Shown here: positions 27,076 through 35,269 of the stretch, one piece after another
Layout: every line of letters starts with the position of its first letter
How positions within the stretch are numbered: position 1 is the first letter of the stretch
DNA from: Silvibacterium dinghuense
GTDB lineage: Bacteria > Acidobacteriota > Terriglobia > Terriglobales > Acidobacteriaceae
Direction: 5' to 3'
Length of the DNA stretch: 64,000 nucleotides
Assembly (NCBI RefSeq): GCF_004123295.1
Contig: NZ_SDMK01000002.1
Location: 640,784 to 704,783, forward strand
Translations under genes and position numbers: made by a program
The notes under the pieces: generated by a model
Seen by the model: only the letters and a program-made list of their open reading frames with translations
The model's database searches: none
What the model was told of the DNA's origin: nothing

Positions 27076-28134
27076 TTACGGAATAATCGCCGTTTTAATG
27101 TCGCCCAGCCCGTCCTGGCGCGAACGCTTCAGATAGCTCTGCAGCACCGCATCCAGCTCTGCCAGAGGAGCGCGGCCGGTAATTGTCTCCCGGCTCTTGA
27201 ACTGCCCGTTGCGGATCATATCGAAGGCGCGGCGCACCGTGCCCGGCGTGTGATGGAAGGTGGCCTTCAGCGTGATGTCGTTGTAATGCAGCCGGTTCGT
27301 GTCCAGTTCCACCTTGGTGCCGGAAGCCGGACCTCCGAAGAAATTCACCAGTCCACCCTTGCGCACCATATCCACGGCCCACTGCCAGGTCTCGGGAACA
27401 GCCACAGCTTCGATTGCGATATCCACGCCACGATGATCCGGCGTCAGCGCGCGCACTGCCGCAATCGGGTCTTCTACCTTGGTCGTCTGCACAACCCACT
27501 CCGCGCCAAAGGTCTTCGCCGCATCCACCTGGGCGTCATGCTTCACCACGGCGACCACGCGCACGCCTGCGATCTGCGCGGCCTGCATGAACATCAGCCC
27601 GATCGGCCCCGCACCGATCACTACCATCAGATCACCAGGTTGCGCCTGGCTTTCCTCGAGGCCGCGCACCACGCAGGCCAGTGGTTCAGTCAGCGCTGCA
27701 TGCTCAAAAAGCAGCTCCTCAGGCACCAGTAACGTGTTCTTCTCGACGATGCGCGCGGGGATGCGAATGTACTCCGCATACGCTCCGTTATTGAAGAGCA
27801 GATCGTCGCAGAGGTTCTGCTGATCCTTCCTGCAGAAGTAACAGACATCACAGGGCGCTGAGTTCAACGCCACGACGCGATCCCCCTCGCGGAAGGCCGT
27901 CACTCCTTCTCCTACTTCGTACACTGTTCCTGCCAGCTCATGGCCAAACGGGATCGGCGGCTTGAGCATGCGCGCATGGTAGCCCCGCCGATATACCTTC
28001 AGATCGGTTCCGCAGGTGAGCGCCGCATGCACCTTCACGACAAGCTCGCCGGCTCCGGCCTTCGGGATGGGCAGCCGTTCGATCCGCAGATCCTCCCGCC
28101 CGTAGAGGACCGCCGCTGTCATTTTCTGACCCAT
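27076..28134 (-). CDS. Zinc-dependent medium-chain dehydrogenase, hopanoid operon (first copy)
   Basis: This 352-residue MDR-superfamily protein has catalytic zinc ligands in TCGTDLK and PFGHELAG, four structural zinc cysteines in PCDVCYFCRKDQQNLC, and an NAD(P)-binding motif VIGAGPIGLMFMQAAQIAG. It resembles sorbitol/threonine/alcohol dehydrogenases, so it oxidises or reduces a polyol or aldehyde. It lies between a related dehydrogenase (67 bp upstream) and hpnD (89 bp downstream) in the hpnA-hpnG transcription unit. A role in hopanoid side-chain reduction or oxidation is a reasonable inference from position only. Confidence 0.88.
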   Translation of the reverse strand: MGQKMTAAVLYGREDLRIERLPIPKAGAGELVVKVHAALTCGTDLKVYRRGYHARMLKPPIPFGHELAGTVYEVGEGVTAFREGDRVVALNSAPCDVCYFCRKDQQNLCDDLLFNNGAYAEYIRIPARIVEKNTLLVPEELLFEHAALTEPLACVVRGLEESQAQPGDLMVVIGAGPIGLMFMQAAQIAGVRVVAVVKHDAQVDAAKTFGAEWVVQTTKVEDPIAAVRALTPDHRGVDIAIEAVAVPETWQWAVDMVRKGGLVNFFGGPASGTKVELDTNRLHYNDITLKATFHHTPGTVRRAFDMIRNGQFKSRETITGRAPLAELDAVLQSYLKRSRQDGLGDIKTAIIP

Positions 28135-28201
28135 TTTCCTGGTACGTCTCTTCCCTGTTTATTCTCTCAAACCGGCCTTTGCCGTGCTCGTCTCTGCGAG
28201 C

Positions 28202-29314
28202 CTATCTACCGGGGTTGATGAAGATCTTCATGGACTGCGCTGTCGGATGCGAGGCCACATCGATCGCCTCCACCGCCTGCTCAATCGAATAGCGATGCGA
28301 GATCAGCCTCGTCAGATCGAATCCATTCGCATAGCCGTCGAAAACCAGCTGCGCGCCCTCGTCCTGAATCTCGACCGATGCGCTGTACGAGCCGATCAAA
28401 AACTTCTCATCCATGCAGATTGCCGCCGGATCAACTGCTGCTTCACCGTGCTGGGTCTGCGCAAAGAGCAGCACCCGGCCACCGGGTCTGGCCGCATCCA
28501 TGGCCGTCTTGATGAGCGCATCCACACCGACGGCAAGAATCACCGCATCGGCACCACGGCCTTCGCTGGCCTCGCGCGCCGCAGCCACCATGTCCGTCTC
28601 GCCGGAGAGGATCGGGTGCTTCAATCCATAGGCCGCCGCGACTGCGTGGCGCTCCGCGTAGAGGTCCGCCGTCAGCACCTTTGCGCCGGTGCGCGCCGCA
28701 AGCGCGGCCAGCAGAATGCCGATGGGCCCCTGGCCGATGACCAGCACCGTCTCATCCGGCTCAAGCGCCAGGTTCTTGATCGCCTTGTAGCAGGTGTTCA
28801 CCGGCTCCACGAAGGCAGCCTGCTCGAAGGGCACGCCGTCGGGAATGCGAATGACACCGCCTTCGACGATCCAGTCCATCACTCGCGCATACTCGGCGAA
28901 ACCGCCGCCCGAGGGCTCAAAGCCCGCCGTGATGCCGACCTTCTTGTACACCGCGCACTGTGCGAAGGTCTTCTTCCGGCAGTAATAGCAGTGACCGCAT
29001 GGGATATGGTGAAAGGCCATCACACGGTCGCCGATGGAGAACTTCGTCACGCCTTCGCCAACCGCGACCACGGTGCCTGCTGTCTCGTGTCCGAAGATGC
29101 GCGGTGCCGAGTGCGACCCGGTGTGGATCTTCTTGAGGTCCGTGCCACAGATGCCGCACGCCGCCACCCGGATCAGGATTTCGCCCTTGCCAATCTCCGG
29201 TACCGGAACCGTCTCGACGCGCACCTCGTTCACACCGCGATAGACGGCCGCGCGCATCGTCTTAGGAATCGCGCCGCCAGCGACTTCATTCGTTACTGCA
29301 GAAGCTGTAGCCAT
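28202..29314 (-). CDS. Zinc-dependent medium-chain dehydrogenase, hopanoid operon (second copy)
   Basis: This 370-residue MDR protein has CGICGTDLKKIH and FGHETAG for catalytic zinc, PCGHCYYCRKKTFAQC for structural zinc, and VIGQGPIGILLAALAARTG for the cofactor. It is clearly homologous to the next gene but divergent, so it is not a recent duplicate. The start is 14 bp after the hpnG stop, with AAGGGATAACC ahead of the ATG. Tight spacing to hpnG, whose product releases an aldehyde-bearing ribosylhopane, makes it a candidate side-chain reductase. That is untested. Confidence 0.88.
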   Translation of the reverse strand: MATASAVTNEVAGGAIPKTMRAAVYRGVNEVRVETVPVPEIGKGEILIRVAACGICGTDLKKIHTGSHSAPRIFGHETAGTVVAVGEGVTKFSIGDRVMAFHHIPCGHCYYCRKKTFAQCAVYKKVGITAGFEPSGGGFAEYARVMDWIVEGGVIRIPDGVPFEQAAFVEPVNTCYKAIKNLALEPDETVLVIGQGPIGILLAALAARTGAKVLTADLYAERHAVAAAYGLKHPILSGETDMVAAAREASEGRGADAVILAVGVDALIKTAMDAARPGGRVLLFAQTQHGEAAVDPAAICMDEKFLIGSYSASVEIQDEGAQLVFDGYANGFDLTRLISHRYSIEQAVEAIDVASHPTAQSMKIFINPGR

Positions 29315-29328
29315 GGTTATCCCTTTGA

Positions 29329-30003
29329 TTATAAAGACTGGCGTAAGGATTCGCGGGTCAGCTCCGCCAGCTCCGCCGCCGCCTTGCGGCTGTTGCCGCC
29401 GAGCTTCGCCAGCGAACGCCAGTACCAGGGCCGCACGGCGACAAACTGTAAAAACGGAGCCATGCGCAACGTGCCCTGGTTCGAGATAAAGCGGCCAAAG
29501 TCCGGCAGATCATCGAGATACCCGTCGGAGACACCCTTGTAGCAATAAAAATCCAGCCGGTATTCCTTCGCCAGCCGCGCCACTGCAGCCGCTTCCATAT
29601 CTACGAGAACGGCACGGTTTTGTTCCGCCAGCCTGCGCTTGTCCGCCGCCCGAGCAACGTAGTTCAGCGTCAGCAGCCGTGTGCCTTCGGGGTTCTGCGT
29701 CTCGAACCGCTTGCCCGAAGCCAAATGGACGACTTCCGTGATCCCACTCGCTTGCCCCGGTTTCAACCCGCAGCTCAGCGCTCCAGCCCAGCCATAGGAG
29801 ACCAGCACCTCCGGCTCGAAACTGCCGCGCACTGCGTTCACGGCGCGATTCGCCGCTGCCGCGCCCATGCCTCCGGCTACGGCCACGCATGCGTTCTCAC
29901 CCAGACGGCCTGTCCACTCGTCCTTGCCGGTCTTCTTCCAGCCCTTGACCAGCGGCGTCAGCTCACCGGCAATCGCCGCGATGATCGCAACCCGGGCGCT
30001 CAT
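29329..30003 (-). CDS. hpnG: Hopanoid-associated phosphorylase HpnG
   Basis: This 224-residue purine nucleoside phosphorylase/MTA-SAH nucleosidase-like protein has AIAGELTPLVKGWKK at the N-terminus, the glycine-rich AVAGGMGAAAANRAV, and the substrate-binding VDMEAAAVARLAKE. HpnG removes adenine from adenosylhopane on the way to ribosylhopane and bacteriohopanetetrol. Its start overlaps hpnA by 4 bp (ATGA). HpnH, which makes adenosylhopane, is not in this window and must be encoded elsewhere. Confidence 0.9.
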   Translation of the reverse strand: MSARVAIIAAIAGELTPLVKGWKKTGKDEWTGRLGENACVAVAGGMGAAAANRAVNAVRGSFEPEVLVSYGWAGALSCGLKPGQASGITEVVHLASGKRFETQNPEGTRLLTLNYVARAADKRRLAEQNRAVLVDMEAAAVARLAKEYRLDFYCYKGVSDGYLDDLPDFGRFISNQGTLRMAPFLQFVAVRPWYWRSLAKLGGNSRKAAAELAELTRESLRQSL

Positions 30004-30995
30004 GCCGAGGGCGCGTACCCGTGCGCGCGAAACCAGTCGATTGCCGCCCGCAGTGCTTCGTAGACCGGGATCACCCGGAAGCCGAGCTCGCGCTGCGCTT
30101 TCGCCGAGGAGGCGAACATTTTCTTTTTCCCCATCCGCACCGCCTCTACCGTTGCCCGCGGTTCCTTACCGCGCATCTTCCCTGTCCACGTTTCGTCGAA
30201 GAACGCAAAGGCCATCGCCACGTTGTGCGGCACCTTCATCGTCGGCGACGGCAGCCCGGTGATCGCCGACATTTTGTCCAGAATCTGTTTGAGCGTGAGG
30301 TTCTCGCCGCCGAGGATGTACCGCTCGCCCGGCCGTCCCTTTTCGAGCGCAGCCACGTGTGCTCGAGCCACTTCACGCACATCGACAAGGTTCAGCCCGG
30401 TATCGACATAGGCCGGAAACTTCTTATTCAGAAAATCGACGATGATGCGCCCGGTCGGCGTCGGCTTGATGTCCTGCGGCCCGATCGGCGTCGTCGGGTT
30501 CAGGATCATCACCGGCTGCCCGGCGCGCGCAGCCTCGATGGCCACCTGCTCGCCGAGAAATTTCGACCGCTTATAGTGGCCGACCATATCCGCAAGCGAG
30601 ACCGGCGTCGTCTCATCCACGATCGTGCCATCTTCCTTGAAGCCCATTGTTGCCACACTCGATGTACATACGACGCGACGGACACCCTCTTCGTGCGCAA
30701 TGCGCAGCAATGCCCGCGTCCCCTCCACATTCGAGGCGTACATCGTCTCCGGCTCACGGACCCAGAGACGGTAATCCGCCGCCACGTGCATCAGGACATC
30801 GCAGCCGCGCATGGATGAGCGCAACCCTTCGGGCTGCAGCAGATCGCCGACCACTGTCTCCGCGGGCACTCCTTCGAGATTGCTCAGCTTGCTGGTAGGG
30901 CGCACCAGCAGGCGCAGCTCCGCGCCCTGCTCTGCAAGCGACTTCGCCACATGCGCGCCGACAAACCCCGTTGCTCCAGTGAGAAAGACTTTCAT
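30000..30995 (-). CDS. hpnA: Hopanoid-associated sugar epimerase HpnA
   Basis: This protein has 331 residues from the ATG at 30995. It is an extended SDR with TGATGFVGAHVA at residues 6-17, catalytic region TSSVATMGF and a YKRSK Tyr/Lys pair (GHYKRSKFLGE). It matches the HpnA family, found in many hopanoid loci but without a settled biochemical role. The longer upstream reading adds residues unlike the family. It heads the hpnA-hpnG-dehydrogenase operon, just downstream of the ino1 terminator. Confidence 0.9.
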   Translation of the reverse strand: MKVFLTGATGFVGAHVAKSLAEQGAELRLLVRPTSKLSNLEGVPAETVVGDLLQPEGLRSSMRGCDVLMHVAADYRLWVREPETMYASNVEGTRALLRIAHEEGVRRVVCTSSVATMGFKEDGTIVDETTPVSLADMVGHYKRSKFLGEQVAIEAARAGQPVMILNPTTPIGPQDIKPTPTGRIIVDFLNKKFPAYVDTGLNLVDVREVARAHVAALEKGRPGERYILGGENLTLKQILDKMSAITGLPSPTMKVPHNVAMAFAFFDETWTGKMRGKEPRATVEAVRMGKKKMFASSAKAQRELGFRVIPVYEALRAAIDWFRAHGYAPSA

Positions 30996-31067
30996 CCCGA
31001 GGCTCATTCTACGGGAAACCTGCGTGGGAAAGCCGCAACCCCCAATACGCCGCCCTGGCACGCAAAG

Positions 31068-31099
31068 AATAACGGCTGCGATCGCTCGCAGCCGTTATT
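31068..31099 (-). terminator. Hairpin terminator after ino1
   Basis: Perfect 13-bp arms AATAACGGCTGCG (31068-31080) and CGCAGCCGTTATT (31087-31099) surround a 6-nt loop. It lies between the ino1 stop (31123) and hpnA. The T-run on the minus strand is short, so its efficiency is uncertain and some read-through into hpnA is possible. Confidence 0.8.
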
Positions 31100-31122
31100 A
31101 CCGCTGGTTTCCAGCACTACGG

Positions 31123-32445
31123 TTAGTCGTAGTATTCCAGGCCCAGATGCGTGATCAGCTGCTCACCCTGAATATGACGCAGAGTATTCTTCAGCTTCAT
31201 CTGCTGAATGAACAGATCGTGCTCCGGGTAGAGACCTTCGGCCGTCTGCGGCGACTTGAAGTAGAAGCTCAGCCACTCCTGGATGCCGCGATGCTTCAGC
31301 CCCGGCGTACGCTGCGCGAGATCGAGGAAGAGCACTAGGTCGAGCGCCAACGGTGCGGCGAGGATTGAGTCCCGGCACAGGAAATCGACCTTGATCTGCA
31401 TCGGATAACCAAGCCAACCGAAGATATCGATGTTGTCCCAGCCCTCTTTGTTGTCCCCACGCGGCGGGTAATAGTTGATGCGGACCTTGTGGTAGATGTC
31501 CTTGTAGAGCGCCGGGTGTAGCTCCGGCTGCAGGATGTAATCGAGCACGCCGAGCTTCGATTCTTCCTTCGTCTTGAAGGACTCCGGATCGTCGAGCACC
31601 TCGCCATCACGATTGCCGAGGATGTTCGTCGAGTACCAGCCGCTCAGTCCCAGCATGCGCGACTTGAAGGCCGGTGCCAGTACCGTCTTGATGAAGGTCT
31701 GCCCGGTCTTGAAGTCCTTGCCGCAGATCGGGGCACCTGTCTGGCGCGAGAGCTCGATCATGCACGGCAGGTCCACCGTAAGATTCGGCGCGCCGTTCGC
31801 AAACGGAATGCCTTCCTTAAGAGCCGCGTAAGCATAGATCTGCGAAGGTGCAATTCCGGGATCGTTGTCGACGAGGCCCTTCTCGAAGGAAGCGATCGTC
31901 TGGTGCACCGCCGTCGGCTCCATGAAGATCTCCGTCGAACCGGTCCAGATCATCACCACACGATCAACCTTCTGGCGGAAGGCCTGGATGTCGGCGCGCA
32001 CCTGCTGCGCCAGATCGCACTTGCTCTTGCCCGTCTTCACGTGCGTTCCGTTCAGCCGCTTCACGTAATGCTGATCGAAGACCGCCGGCATCGGCTTGAT
32101 GCTCTCGAGGAAGGGCTTGATCGTCCGCAGATGGTCCTTGTCGAGCACCGCGGCATGGCTCGCCGCCTCGTACATGTCTTCGGGAAAGATCTCCCAGCCG
32201 GCAAACTCGATATCGTCGAGCGAGGCCAGCGGCACAAAGTCCTTGATGAGCGGCGTACGGTTGTCCGTCCGCTTGCCCAGCCGGATCGTACCCATCTGGG
32301 TCAGCGACCCGATCGGCTCGGCCAGTCCTTTGCGCACCGCCTCCACGCCGGCAATCAGCGTGGTCGCCACGGAGCCCATTCCGACTACCATGACTCCAAG
32401 TTTTCCGTTTGCTGGCTGAATCGTCTCAGCCTGGGGTGTAGACAT
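31123..32445 (-). CDS. ino1: myo-Inositol-1-phosphate synthase
   Basis: This 440-residue NAD-dependent enzyme converts glucose 6-phosphate to 1L-myo-inositol 1-phosphate. The Rossmann motif GVMVVGMGSVATTLIAGV is at about 17-34. The family segments NGAPNLTVDLP, GKDFKTGQTFIKTVLAP and SGWYSTNILGNRDGEVL are present. The length is between the short actinobacterial and long eukaryotic forms. Inositol is uncommon in bacteria and is used for phosphatidylinositol or as a solute. Its position directly before the hopanoid operon suggests a head-group or lipid role, but a terminator separates them. Confidence 0.94.
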   Translation of the reverse strand: MSTPQAETIQPANGKLGVMVVGMGSVATTLIAGVEAVRKGLAEPIGSLTQMGTIRLGKRTDNRTPLIKDFVPLASLDDIEFAGWEIFPEDMYEAASHAAVLDKDHLRTIKPFLESIKPMPAVFDQHYVKRLNGTHVKTGKSKCDLAQQVRADIQAFRQKVDRVVMIWTGSTEIFMEPTAVHQTIASFEKGLVDNDPGIAPSQIYAYAALKEGIPFANGAPNLTVDLPCMIELSRQTGAPICGKDFKTGQTFIKTVLAPAFKSRMLGLSGWYSTNILGNRDGEVLDDPESFKTKEESKLGVLDYILQPELHPALYKDIYHKVRINYYPPRGDNKEGWDNIDIFGWLGYPMQIKVDFLCRDSILAAPLALDLVLFLDLAQRTPGLKHRGIQEWLSFYFKSPQTAEGLYPEHDLFIQQMKLKNTLRHIQGEQLITHLGLEYYD

Positions 32446-32896
32446 CGCTTGCAGATTTTCCTCTCACTGATTTGTCTGGCGCACCAAACACGTCAGTTTC
32501 ACCCGCTAGAGAGGAAATCTCCAACACGAAATGACCCAGTCGCGAGATTCGCGGGGCCAATGGCAGCAGGAGCGATATGTCCTGCATTTTCATAAATTTG
32601 AGGCCGATACGCGTAAGCGCTTAAGCCTTGGGCCGCGAGTTTTTGTCACCTCTCGCGGCCGCGTTTAGAGTACCAGAATCAGGGCCTTCAACTCCCGCTT
32701 CAAGTCCACAAACCCTAAACAAAAAATGTCATCCCGACCGAAGTGGAGGGACCTGCAGTTCACTCGGCGCAGAAGAATCCTCTCGCGCGAGCGGCGAGAA
32801 CCGCAGGTCTCTCCACTTTGCGAGACGATGAAGCCGTCTCGCTACGGTCGAGATGACAGTTTTATCGGAGGAGGAGTTGATTCAGCCGGTACTGGA
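32446..32896. other. Gene-free interval with ino1 promoter region and an intergenic repeat
   Basis: The 451 bp between ino1 and the dedA-like gene hold no convincing reading frame. The right half is occupied by the palindromic repeat at 32727-32859. The left part should hold the ino1 promoter; no clear -35/-10 pair could be fixed. Confidence 0.6.
32727..32859. repeat. Long imperfect palindromic intergenic repeat (REP-like)
   Basis: Outer arms TGTCATCCCGACCG (from 32727) and CGGTCGAGATGACA (to 32858) match at 13 of 14 positions. Inside them AAGTGGAGGGACCTGC pairs with GCAGGTCTCTCCACTT at 15 of 16. The whole would fold into a stem of over 30 bp with a central region. I recognise this type of sequence as a recurrent intergenic repeat in acidobacterial genomes. 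Only one copy is in this window. Confidence 0.8.
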
Positions 32897-33535
32897 TTAT
32901 GCGTCCTGCGGGCGCACCCGATCCTTCCAGTGCGTCCAGACAAACCAGACGATGCCTGCCAGCAGCACGACCACTACCGCGGTGTGAAAGCGATGAAACG
33001 CCGTCTTGAATGCGGGATTCGTCTCCCAAGCCTGCCCCAGCTTCATGCCCACATACGCCAGCGCAAAGCACCATGGCCAGGAGCCCAGAAAGGTATAGAT
33101 ATGGAAGCGAAGCTGCGGCATCCGCGCGATACCCGCCGGCAACGCAATGAAGGTACGAATCACAGGAAGCAGGCGGCCCACAAAGACCGTGATCGAGCCA
33201 TATTTCGAGAAGAAGTGCTCCGCGCGGTCGAGGTCGCGGTGATCGAGCAATACAAAACGCCCATATTTGGCGATGAACGGCCGACCACCGATAGCACCGA
33301 TCCAGTAGGCAATCGCGGAACCGAGGTTGCAGCCGATGGCTCCGGCCGTCGCCACGCCCAGCAGTGTGAGCGTACCCATGTGCACCAGGTAGCCGGCAAA
33401 CGGCATGATGATCTCGGAGGGCAGCGGCACGCAGGCCGACTCAATCCCCATCAGCAGCCCTACTCCGGCATACCCGGAAGTGGAAATTGTAGCAATGATG
33501 AAGTGGGCTAAAAGCGCGAGAATTTTCTCTGTCAT
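32897..33535 (-). CDS. DedA-family membrane protein
   Basis: This 212-residue protein has four to six hydrophobic segments. Family motifs are present: ESACVPLPSEIIMPFAG near 31-47, the glycine-rich GCNLGSAIAYWIGAIGG, and GRLLPVIRTFIALPAG. DedA proteins are inner-membrane transport or scrambling proteins; some recycle undecaprenyl phosphate. Context: it lies downstream of an ECF sigma/anti-sigma pair on the same strand with a 75-bp gap. The exact substrate is unknown. Confidence 0.92.
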   Translation of the reverse strand: MTEKILALLAHFIIATISTSGYAGVGLLMGIESACVPLPSEIIMPFAGYLVHMGTLTLLGVATAGAIGCNLGSAIAYWIGAIGGRPFIAKYGRFVLLDHRDLDRAEHFFSKYGSITVFVGRLLPVIRTFIALPAGIARMPQLRFHIYTFLGSWPWCFALAYVGMKLGQAWETNPAFKTAFHRFHTAVVVVLLAGIVWFVWTHWKDRVRPQDA

Positions 33536-33610
33536 TCGTGGGCAGTATACGTGATTGTCTTTACGCTTCCGCCATGCGCGATTCCCATACGGACAGAGGC
33601 TGCACCTGGG

Positions 33611-34111
33611 CTACTGCAGAGCTGCATCCTCACGCAAAGCCATCCATAAACCGCTCCCTACGCAGGCCACCACCGCGGCCAGCCCTCCCAGCATGTATCC
33701 GAGCATTGAGGGTTCCAGGTGCGGTGCATGAACCGGGATCAACTCCGAGGTCGAAACAGTCGCCATTCCCGACCCCATCCATGCGGGCAGTACATGCAAC
33801 AGCCACATCGCCACGGCCAGCCCGTAAATTACACCTGCCACCCGCAGTACCCGGAAGATCGTCGCCGCCCGCGCCAGCGCCATTTCCTTCCTGCGCTGCT
33901 CGGCCCGGCGCCAGACCCGCGCCACATCCGGAACCGTCGCAACCCCCACCAACTGCGCAGCATCCTGTCGAAATGCTGCCGCCAGCTTCACCGTCCGGGC
34001 GCAATCCACGCACGTATCCACATGCGCCTGCAGCGCGGGCTGGGCTTCAAGCCCGCCTGTACGCACCGCGCGCAACACCTCGCTCTCACGTCCACATTCG
34101 CGGATTTTCAT
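33611..34111 (-). CDS. Putative zinc-finger anti-sigma factor
   Basis: This 166-residue protein starts MKIRECGRESEVLRAV. Its start overlaps the ECF sigma stop by 4 bp, which sets the start despite a longer upstream reading. The HVDTCVDCA motif (about 31-39) is the zf-HC2 signature of ZAS anti-sigma factors. Two membrane helices follow (about 83-105, ILRVAGVIYGLAVAMWLLHV region, and about 135-158). It probably holds the co-transcribed sigma factor at the membrane. Confidence 0.85.
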   Translation of the reverse strand: MKIRECGRESEVLRAVRTGGLEAQPALQAHVDTCVDCARTVKLAAAFRQDAAQLVGVATVPDVARVWRRAEQRRKEMALARAATIFRVLRVAGVIYGLAVAMWLLHVLPAWMGSGMATVSTSELIPVHAPHLEPSMLGYMLGGLAAVVACVGSGLWMALREDAALQ

Positions 34112-34686
34112 ACGCGCTCCCTTCTCTCCGGCTCCAGCATCTCCGCTGCCCGCTTGCGCGCCCGGAAAAGCAGCATCCGCACGCTCAGCCGGTTCAGGCC
34201 GGTCACAGCTGCAATCTCCGCATGGTCCATGCCTTCCACATAAGCCAGCCACAGGAGCTGCCGCTCGCGCGGCTTCATCGCCGCCATCGCCCGCTGCAGA
34301 TCGAGCTGCAACTCTCGCTCCGGACCGGCTTCTGCAACTCTGTCGAGGCTTGCATCGCCGTCCTCTAATTCTTCCTCAAAATCGTGAGAGCCGCGACTCT
34401 TCTGTCGCCAGAGATCATGCATCAGATTGGTCGCAATGCGGAAGAGATAGCGCCGGGTTTCGGCCTCATCCATCGTTTTTCCGTCACTGCGACGCATGAG
34501 AAAGCGGCAGAAGGTCTCCTGCACAAGGTCATCGGCGACTTCGCGCCGTCCCGAGATGCGCAGGAGATAGGCCCAAAGCGGACGCGCCGTGCGCTCATAG
34601 AGAACGGCAAATGCCTCCTCCTCGATCGCCCGTGCGCCGCTGCCCGGCACAGCAGCAGACTGCGAATATGTCTCCGCCACTGTCAT
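34108..34686 (-). CDS. ECF-type RNA polymerase sigma factor
   Basis: This 192-residue sigma-70 family member has region 2 at about 30-95 (RPLWAYLLRISGRREVADDLVQETF, RRYLFRIATNLMHDLWRQ) and region 4 at about 130-180 (MKPRERQLLWLAYVEGMDHAEIAAVTGL, with a helix-turn-helix). Between them is an acidic linker (DFEEELEDGD). It is coupled to a downstream anti-sigma gene. A small membrane protein gene ends 9 bp upstream, so the three form one operon. The target regulon is unknown. Confidence 0.93.
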   Translation of the reverse strand: MTVAETYSQSAAVPGSGARAIEEEAFAVLYERTARPLWAYLLRISGRREVADDLVQETFCRFLMRRSDGKTMDEAETRRYLFRIATNLMHDLWRQKSRGSHDFEEELEDGDASLDRVAEAGPERELQLDLQRAMAAMKPRERQLLWLAYVEGMDHAEIAAVTGLNRLSVRMLLFRARKRAAEMLEPERRERV

Positions 34687-34695
34687 CCGTACCCT

Positions 34696-35154
34696 TTACC
34701 CTCTGCGAACCGTATCCGGACCTTGCTCCAGCAATCCGAAGGAGCGCGACAGGATGTAGGAGGCCGCACCGGAAACTCCGAAACCGACACCTAGACCTAC
34801 GGCCAGCGTTCCAAACACGGTAAAGCCCTCCGCGGAGAAAGGAATCCTCGAACGCAGCCACAGCATGGCCAGTCCGAAGCACGTGAGGACAATGCCTGCC
34901 TGCACGCTGTTGAGAATACGGGTGTACGGAGTCCGTTGTTCCCGCTCGACTGTCAGGCTATCCACAAACTGCCGCCCGGCGGGGGTTTCCGCATAAGCGA
35001 TCAGGCTCTGGCTCGAGTCGATACGCTGCAGCAGGCTTGCCTGCACCTCGCTCTGCAACCGCGCCACCTTGTAACGGCGAACAGAAGAAAATACGATCCA
35101 GGCTATCCAGACCACAGCAGCAAAAAAAGCGATCCCTACCCAATTTCCGTCCAT
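34696..35154 (-). CDS. Hypothetical three-helix membrane protein of sigma operon
   Basis: This 152-residue protein has an ATG at 35154 with AGGAG seven bases upstream, better than the TTG at 35157. It has an N-terminal helix (WVGIAFFAAVVWIAWIVF), a coiled-coil-like charged middle (LQSEVQASLLQRIDSS, PYTRILNS), and two more helices (AGIVLTCFGLAMLW and VFGTLAVGLGVGFGVSGAASYIL). I do not recognise the family. It precedes the ECF sigma gene by 9 bp and could be a sensor for the sigma/anti-sigma pair. Confidence 0.8.
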   Translation of the reverse strand: MDGNWVGIAFFAAVVWIAWIVFSSVRRYKVARLQSEVQASLLQRIDSSQSLIAYAETPAGRQFVDSLTVEREQRTPYTRILNSVQAGIVLTCFGLAMLWLRSRIPFSAEGFTVFGTLAVGLGVGFGVSGAASYILSRSFGLLEQGPDTVRRG

Positions 35155-35269
35155 CAAAACTCTCCTGAGCGAAACAGCTCTTACTCCTTACAACGGATCA
35201 CCCGCCTCAACGGTTAACACCCTGTTTCAAACTTTTTTGCCGCAAGCAGCTATCCTGATCACGACGCCC

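Noticed and set aside
28184..29542. 452-codon plus-strand frame across the second dehydrogenase and hpnG
   Set aside because: Spans two real genes on the opposite strand and has no domain.
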